A stretch of DNA of 64,000 nt from Pelomonas caseinilytica (GTDB lineage Bacteria > Pseudomonadota > Gammaproteobacteria > Burkholderiales > Burkholderiaceae_C). The stretch lies in NCBI RefSeq assembly GCF_021353235.1, contig NZ_JAJTWT010000009.1, positions 124,001-188,000 of the forward strand, read 5' to 3'. Both the position numbers and the translations under genes were made by a program. This document shows positions 60,345 through 64,000 of the stretch, piece by piece. Position 1 is the stretch's first letter; each line of letters begins with the position of its first letter. A model generated the notes under the pieces. The model searched no databases. It saw only the letters and a list, made by a program, of their open reading frames with translations, and was not told the origin of the DNA.

Positions 60345-61637
60345 ATGCAAGCCCTGCTCGCCCTCGTCCGTGCCGAGATCAAGCTGCACTTCTCCAACCG
60401 CCGCGCCGTGCTGATGAGCATCGTCGCGCCCATCCTCATCGCCGCCTTCTTCGGCAGCCTCTTCGGCGGCGGCAGCAAGATGGCCGGCATCCCCGTCGGG
60501 GTCGTCGACCTCGACCGCAGCCCGTTGTCGCAGCGGGTGGTCGCGGCCCTGCTGGCCGAGCCCTCGCTCAAGGCCGTCGCGGGCGAAGAGGCCGAGCTGC
60601 TGGGCCAGGTGCGCGCCGGCAAGCTGCGCGCCGTGGCCGTGCTGCCGGCCGGCCTCGGCCAGCAGGCCGGCCGCGCCCTCTTCGGGGCCGGCGCCAAGCC
60701 CGAGATCGCCCTGCACTACGACCCTTCCCAGGCCAGCGCCCTGGCGGTCGTGCGCGGGCTGCTGGCGCAGACGCTGATGCAGGAGGTCAGCCGCGCCAGC
60801 TTCAGCGGCGACAGCCCCGTGCTGGCTGGGCTCAGGCAGGACGTCGAGCAGGCCCGCGACCTCGATCCCGAACGCCGCGCCGAACTGATGCGGCTGTTCG
60901 ACAGCGTCGGCGCCGTCCAGAAGCGCGAGGCGGCCCAGGCGGGCGCTGCCTCGGCGCCGCTGGCCGGCGGCCTGTCCATGCCCTACTCGACACGCGAGAT
61001 CGAGGCCGTGCAGTCGGGTGCCAATGCCGCGCCGGTGGCCTACAACAGCTATGCCCATTCCTTTGCCGGCATGGGGGTGCAGTTCATCCTGATGGCCGGC
61101 GTGGACATGGCCCTGGGCCTGCTGCTGATGCGCCGCCTGGGGCTGTGGAAGCGGCTGCGCGCCGCGCCGCTGTCGCGCGCCCAGCTGCTGGGCAGCCGCA
61201 TCCTGGCCAGCGCCCTCATCTCGATGATCGTCTTCGCCGTGCTCTACGCGGTCGCCATCGGCGGCTTCGGGGTGCGCGTGCTCGGCAGCCCGGCCGGCCT
61301 GCTGCTGGTGCTGGTGTGCTTCTCGCTGCTGACGGCCAGCTTCGGCCTGCTCGTCGCCGCCCTCGGCCGCACGCCCGAAGCGACGCGCGGCCTGGCCATC
61401 CTGGCCACGCTGCTGATGGTCATGCTGGGCGGAGCCTGGGTGCCGGCCTTCATCTTCCCGGAGTGGCTGCAGACGGCGTCGCTGGCCGTCCCCACGCGCT
61501 GGGCCGTGGATGCGCTGGACGCCATGACCTGGCGTGGCCAGCCTTTCTCCGCCGCCCTGCTGCCCAGCGCGGTGATGCTCGGCTTCAGCGCGGTGTTCGC
61601 CGCCGTGGCGATCTGGCGCTTCCGCTGGGAGGAGTGA
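60345..61637 (+). CDS. ABC-2 type exporter permease
   Basis: A 430-residue inner-membrane permease. One helix near the N-terminus (RAVLMSIVAPILIAAFFGSLF) is followed by a large extracytoplasmic loop (about 45-235), then five helices (VQFILMAGVDMALGLLLM; ALISMIVFAVLYAVAIGGF; LLLVLVCFSLLTASFGLLVA; GLAILATLLMVMLGGAWVP; AVMLGFSAVFAAVAIW), with the ABC-2 membrane pattern PTRWAVDALDAMTW. ATG 60345 has AAGGACC upstream; a TTG at 60327 is an alternative. It works with the ATPase encoded just upstream. A single permease gene implies a homodimer. Confidence 0.92.
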   Translation: MQALLALVRAEIKLHFSNRRAVLMSIVAPILIAAFFGSLFGGGSKMAGIPVGVVDLDRSPLSQRVVAALLAEPSLKAVAGEEAELLGQVRAGKLRAVAVLPAGLGQQAGRALFGAGAKPEIALHYDPSQASALAVVRGLLAQTLMQEVSRASFSGDSPVLAGLRQDVEQARDLDPERRAELMRLFDSVGAVQKREAAQAGAASAPLAGGLSMPYSTREIEAVQSGANAAPVAYNSYAHSFAGMGVQFILMAGVDMALGLLLMRRLGLWKRLRAAPLSRAQLLGSRILASALISMIVFAVLYAVAIGGFGVRVLGSPAGLLLVLVCFSLLTASFGLLVAALGRTPEATRGLAILATLLMVMLGGAWVPAFIFPEWLQTASLAVPTRWAVDALDAMTWRGQPFSAALLPSAVMLGFSAVFAAVAIWRFRWEE

Positions 61638-61668
61638 GGGCGGCAGCCCCGCGGCGCCGGGCCGATTG

Positions 61669-61756
61669 GCGATATATGCGATAGGATAGTCTTGCATTCA
61701 CGCCGCGTACTCCTACGTGTCATGTGGATGTCTGGATATTTGGGATAGCCTATGCC
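61669..61756 (+). promoter_or_regulatory. candidate autoregulatory region of the RES-Xre operon
   Basis: This AT-rich gap has GCGATA twice, nine bases apart (61669, 61678), and GGATA three times (61684, 61734, 61743), the last two again nine apart. GGGATAGCCTATGCC (61742-61756) is a near-perfect dyad (12 of 15 bases symmetric) overlapping the antitoxin start codon. Antitoxins usually repress their own operon, so this is a likely operator. Confidence 0.45.
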
Positions 61757-62516
61757 ACGCCTTGAGCCCACGAAGACACGTCGCCGTCCGCGGCAGGCGA
61801 CGGCATCGCCGCAGGTGCAGTCGCCCCCCCTTCGCGGCCGGGGGAAGCCGCCTGCCCTGGAGGGCGTCGGCCAGCGCCTGCACGACCTCAAGGCACTCCC
61901 AGCCACCGAGTCCCGCGAGCTCCTGAAGGCGCTCTACAAGTACGACGTCGCGCCGCATCGGCCTGCGGCCGTTCCGGAGGGACAGAAGGTCGTGGTCCAC
62001 GTGGTGTTCGGGGCCTCGGGGAAGGTGTCGTATTCGACGCAGGTGACGTCCGGCCAGGTCGACCTGGCCCAGTCCCTTCTCGATGCCGCGCCGCTGAAGC
62101 CTGATGAACGGCTTCTGGAACTCAGGCGCACTCTCACCCAGCGAACGGTCGACAGCGTGCTCCAAGGGACGAGATGGCTCTCGCCATCCGAGCTCAACGA
62201 AGTCCGGCATGCCAAGACGACCAACCCCTCGCACACTGTCAAGCGGTGGATCGACTCCCAACGCATCTTCGCCCTGGAGCGCGGCGGCGCTCGGCTGATT
62301 CCCGCCTACGCCCTCGATGAACTCGGCGAACCCGTGCCCATCCTGCAGGAAGTCTTGAAGCTCATGGCCGGACGGTCACCTTTCCGCATCGCCGCCTGGT
62401 TCGAATCGCCCACCAGCTATCTGGAGGGGCAGAGGCCTCGTGATCTCCTCGCCACCGACGGCCTGGCCGTCGTCAAGGCGGCCGAGCAGAGCCTGCAGGG
62501 GCCTCTGCATGGCTAG
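61752..62516 (+). CDS. Xre/MbcA/ParS-type antitoxin of a RES-Xre system
   Basis: A 254-residue antitoxin. The first ~45 residues are basic and Pro-rich. The middle (about 125-200) looks like an Xre-type HTH (LSPSELNEVRHAKTTNPSHTV, then RWIDSQRIFALERGGARLIP). The end has the MbcA/ParS toxin-binding block SPFRIAAWFESPTSYLEGQR followed by PRDLLATDG. The protein is much longer than typical 130-160-residue members because of its N-terminal part. It overlaps the toxin gene by eight bases, the standard antitoxin-first order. The start codon lies in a dyad (see upstream region). Confidence 0.82.
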   Translation: MPRLEPTKTRRRPRQATASPQVQSPPLRGRGKPPALEGVGQRLHDLKALPATESRELLKALYKYDVAPHRPAAVPEGQKVVVHVVFGASGKVSYSTQVTSGQVDLAQSLLDAAPLKPDERLLELRRTLTQRTVDSVLQGTRWLSPSELNEVRHAKTTNPSHTVKRWIDSQRIFALERGGARLIPAYALDELGEPVPILQEVLKLMAGRSPFRIAAWFESPTSYLEGQRPRDLLATDGLAVVKAAEQSLQGPLHG

Positions 62517-63252
62517 GAAGAAGGCGGGCGCAGCGACACCACCGGCAGCGCCGGCGACGGCTCCTGGCGCGGCACCCCTGTCGCCGCCGACCGCGACGCC
62601 TGCGACGCTTTCCGGCGCCTCGAAGCGCCCCCCGGCGGCCCACGTGCCGACCGTCAGGGACCTCGTGCCTGCCGATTGGTATCGCGTGCACGAGTACGAC
62701 GCTGCCACCGGGGCCTACGACTCCACGGCCTTCAACGGCAGCGGTCGAGGCAACGCCCGCTTCAGCCCGCTGGTGCGGCCCGATGGCAGCGTCATCCCCA
62801 CCCTCTACGCGGCCCAGGCTCCGCGGACGGCCATCGCGGAAATCCTGTTCCACGACGCGCCCTATCCGTCGACGGGCTGGACCTTCGATTGGTCCTCCCA
62901 CGACGACCCTTCGAAAAGCAGGACCCACATGAGCATCGTGTCGACCCCCCCGCTCAAGCTGGCGTCGCTGACGACCTTCGGCCTGCAGGCGGCGGGGCTC
63001 GAGGTCCACGACCTGCTGGCCGGCAACAGCGGCGTCTATCCGGTCACGCGGGAGTGGGCGTTGTGGTTCTACGAGCAGATGCCGGCCATCCAGGGGCTGT
63101 ACTGGATGAGCCGACGCGACAACGAGCATGCCTGCATCATGTTGTTCGGTGATCGGGTCTCCGGCCTCAAGCGAAAGGGCCGGGAGCACATATCGGCCTA
63201 TGAGGCCGACGTCCTGAATACTTTGGTGGCCATGAACGCCGGCATCACCTGA
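62509..63252 (+). CDS. RES-domain toxin
   Basis: A 247-residue RES-family toxin. Related toxins destroy NAD+ by phosphorolysis or hydrolysis, halting growth. An Ala/Pro-rich tail (residues 1-48) precedes the RES core: DWYRVHEY with the conserved Arg, FNGSGRGNARFSPL, TAIAEILFHDAPYP with the conserved Glu, and YEQMPAIQGLYWMSRRDNEH. The N-terminal extension is unusual. ATG 62509 overlaps the antitoxin end by eight bases and lies in the right frame for coupled translation. It is the last gene of the pair; the next gene is on the other strand. Confidence 0.88.
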   Translation: MARKKAGAATPPAAPATAPGAAPLSPPTATPATLSGASKRPPAAHVPTVRDLVPADWYRVHEYDAATGAYDSTAFNGSGRGNARFSPLVRPDGSVIPTLYAAQAPRTAIAEILFHDAPYPSTGWTFDWSSHDDPSKSRTHMSIVSTPPLKLASLTTFGLQAAGLEVHDLLAGNSGVYPVTREWALWFYEQMPAIQGLYWMSRRDNEHACIMLFGDRVSGLKRKGREHISAYEADVLNTLVAMNAGIT

Positions 63253-63264
63253 CGCCGGGCCGCG

Positions 63265-64000
63265 TCAGGCCGACGGCAGCGTTAGCACCGCCAGCAGGCC
63301 GCCGATGGGGCTGCGGCTCAGTTCCAGGCTGCCGCCGTAGAGCCGCGCCAGCTCCTGCACGATGGCCAGGCCCAGGCCGCTGCCGGGCGTCGATTCGTCG
63401 AGCCGGCCGCCGCGGCGAAGGGCTTCCTCGATGCGTGCCTCGGGGATGCCCGGGCCGTCGTCGTCCAGGGTGATGCGCAGCCGCCGGCCGGCCAGCGTGC
63501 CGCTGAGCAGCACCTGGGTGCGCGCCGACCTGCAGGCGTTGTCCAGCAGGTTGCCCAGCATCTCCTGCAGGTCCTGCGTTTCGCCGGCGAAGGCCAGGCG
63601 CTCGTCCAGGTCGGTGACGATGGCCACGAGGCGCGCGGCATGGACCTTGCGCATCACCTTGACCAGGCCCTCGGCCACCGGCAGCACCGGCGTGCGCAGG
63701 CCGACCACGCCCAGGGCGGCGGCCGCGCGGGCGCGGGCGAGGTGCCAGTCGACGTGGCGGCGTGCCGTCAGCACCTGCTCGGCCACCAGCGCGGGCAGCT
63801 CGGCGCGGGCCGCCTCCGAGCCCTGCGCCTGGCCGGCGGCCTGGGACAGCACCGTCAGCGGCGTCTTGAGGGCGTGGGCCAGGTTGCCGGCCTGGGCGCG
63901 GGCGCGCTCCAGCACCTCGGCGTGGCGGTCGAGCACGCCGTTCAGGTCGTTCACCAGCGGCTGGATCTCGTCGGGGTAGCGGCCTTCCAGCCTTTGCGTG
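63265..64000 (-). CDS. sensor histidine kinase, N-terminus beyond window edge
   Basis: The last 245 residues of a membrane sensor kinase; the frame is open to the window edge (RLEGRYPDEIQPLVNDLNGV marks the HAMP exit). The phospho-His is in NLAHALKTPLTVL, the N-box is LLDNACRSA, the G boxes are DDDGPGIP and GSGLGLAIV. HALKTP instead of HELRTP is typical of PhoQ-like kinases. A GTG at 63954 is an internal codon, not the start. The response regulator gene probably lies outside the window. It converges on the RES toxin gene. Confidence 0.92.
   Translation of the reverse strand, partial: TQRLEGRYPDEIQPLVNDLNGVLDRHAEVLERARAQAGNLAHALKTPLTVLSQAAGQAQGSEAARAELPALVAEQVLTARRHVDWHLARARAAAALGVVGLRTPVLPVAEGLVKVMRKVHAARLVAIVTDLDERLAFAGETQDLQEMLGNLLDNACRSARTQVLLSGTLAGRRLRITLDDDGPGIPEARIEEALRRGGRLDESTPGSGLGLAIVQELARLYGGSLELSRSPIGGLLAVLTLPSA

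Noticed and set aside
62395..62410. GGTTCGAATC resembling a tRNA T-loop
   Set aside because: It is within the antitoxin coding sequence (WFESPT) and no acceptor or anticodon stem flanks it.

Overview
The window is about 70% G+C with GC-rich third codon positions. It encodes a gram-negative, aerobic, motile, signalling-rich heterotroph. A PEP-CTERM protein, DUF1501/DUF1800 exported proteins, a fused isobutyryl-CoA mutase, AceK, DUF3297 and several families I know mainly from Burkholderiales point to a betaproteobacterium, probably near the Roseateles/Rubrivivax/Leptothrix group. This is judged from gene content and remembered family distribution, not from a search. I saw no rRNA, tRNA, CRISPR array, prophage or insertion sequence. 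Coding density is high, and nearly all long ORFs opposite the genes listed here are GC-driven shadows.

Layout. 1-6.5 kb: a partial fadD, a conserved unknown gene, a lipase-like hydrolase, hppD with a divergent Lrp-type regulator, an ECF sigma factor followed by a PEP-CTERM protein, and an HDOD protein. 6.5-18.3 kb: small unknown genes, an HTH protein, an EF-G-like GTPase, an exported M28 peptidase with a solute-binding protein, a DUF1501/DUF1800 pair, a polyproline lipoprotein and a His-rich exported protein. 18.3-24.4 kb: a signalling block holding a PAS-GGDEF-EAL protein, a CHASE3 histidine kinase, a lone receiver and a LuxR-type response regulator. 24.4-36.4 kb: a creA/degenerate-GGDEF/aidB operon, a 660-bp palindromic repeat, a D-serine dehydratase-like enzyme, a lipid kinase, two diguanylate cyclases, a decayed DUF1801 gene, a TMEM175-like channel, a lytic transglycosylase and a DUF1016 nuclease-like gene. 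36.4-57.1 kb: acyl-CoA metabolism (icmF, ivd, thiolase, a second acyl-CoA dehydrogenase, a MaoC-like hydratase) with carbonic anhydrase, aceK, an OPT transporter, a Bax-inhibitor-like protein, a P450 and an AraC regulator. 57.1-64 kb: a chemoreceptor, an LDH-like enzyme, an ABC exporter, a RES-Xre toxin-antitoxin pair and a partial histidine kinase.

Two sets of shared regulatory sites tie distant genes together. A TTGACGT-NN-ACGTCAA palindrome lies before icmF, between a chemoreceptor and ivd, and before the thiolase operon. It suggests one regulator for branched-chain and short-chain acyl-CoA use, with aceK (glyoxylate-bypass control) carried in the ivd operon. A bipartite TGTCGG-N16/17-[T/C]GTAGGAC element occurs three times inside the 18.3-23.7 kb signalling block, with a related inverted site before the lone receiver. 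It is probably read by the local LuxR-type response regulator. Four GGDEF-type proteins, one with a dead active site but an intact inhibitory site, show heavy investment in cyclic-di-GMP.
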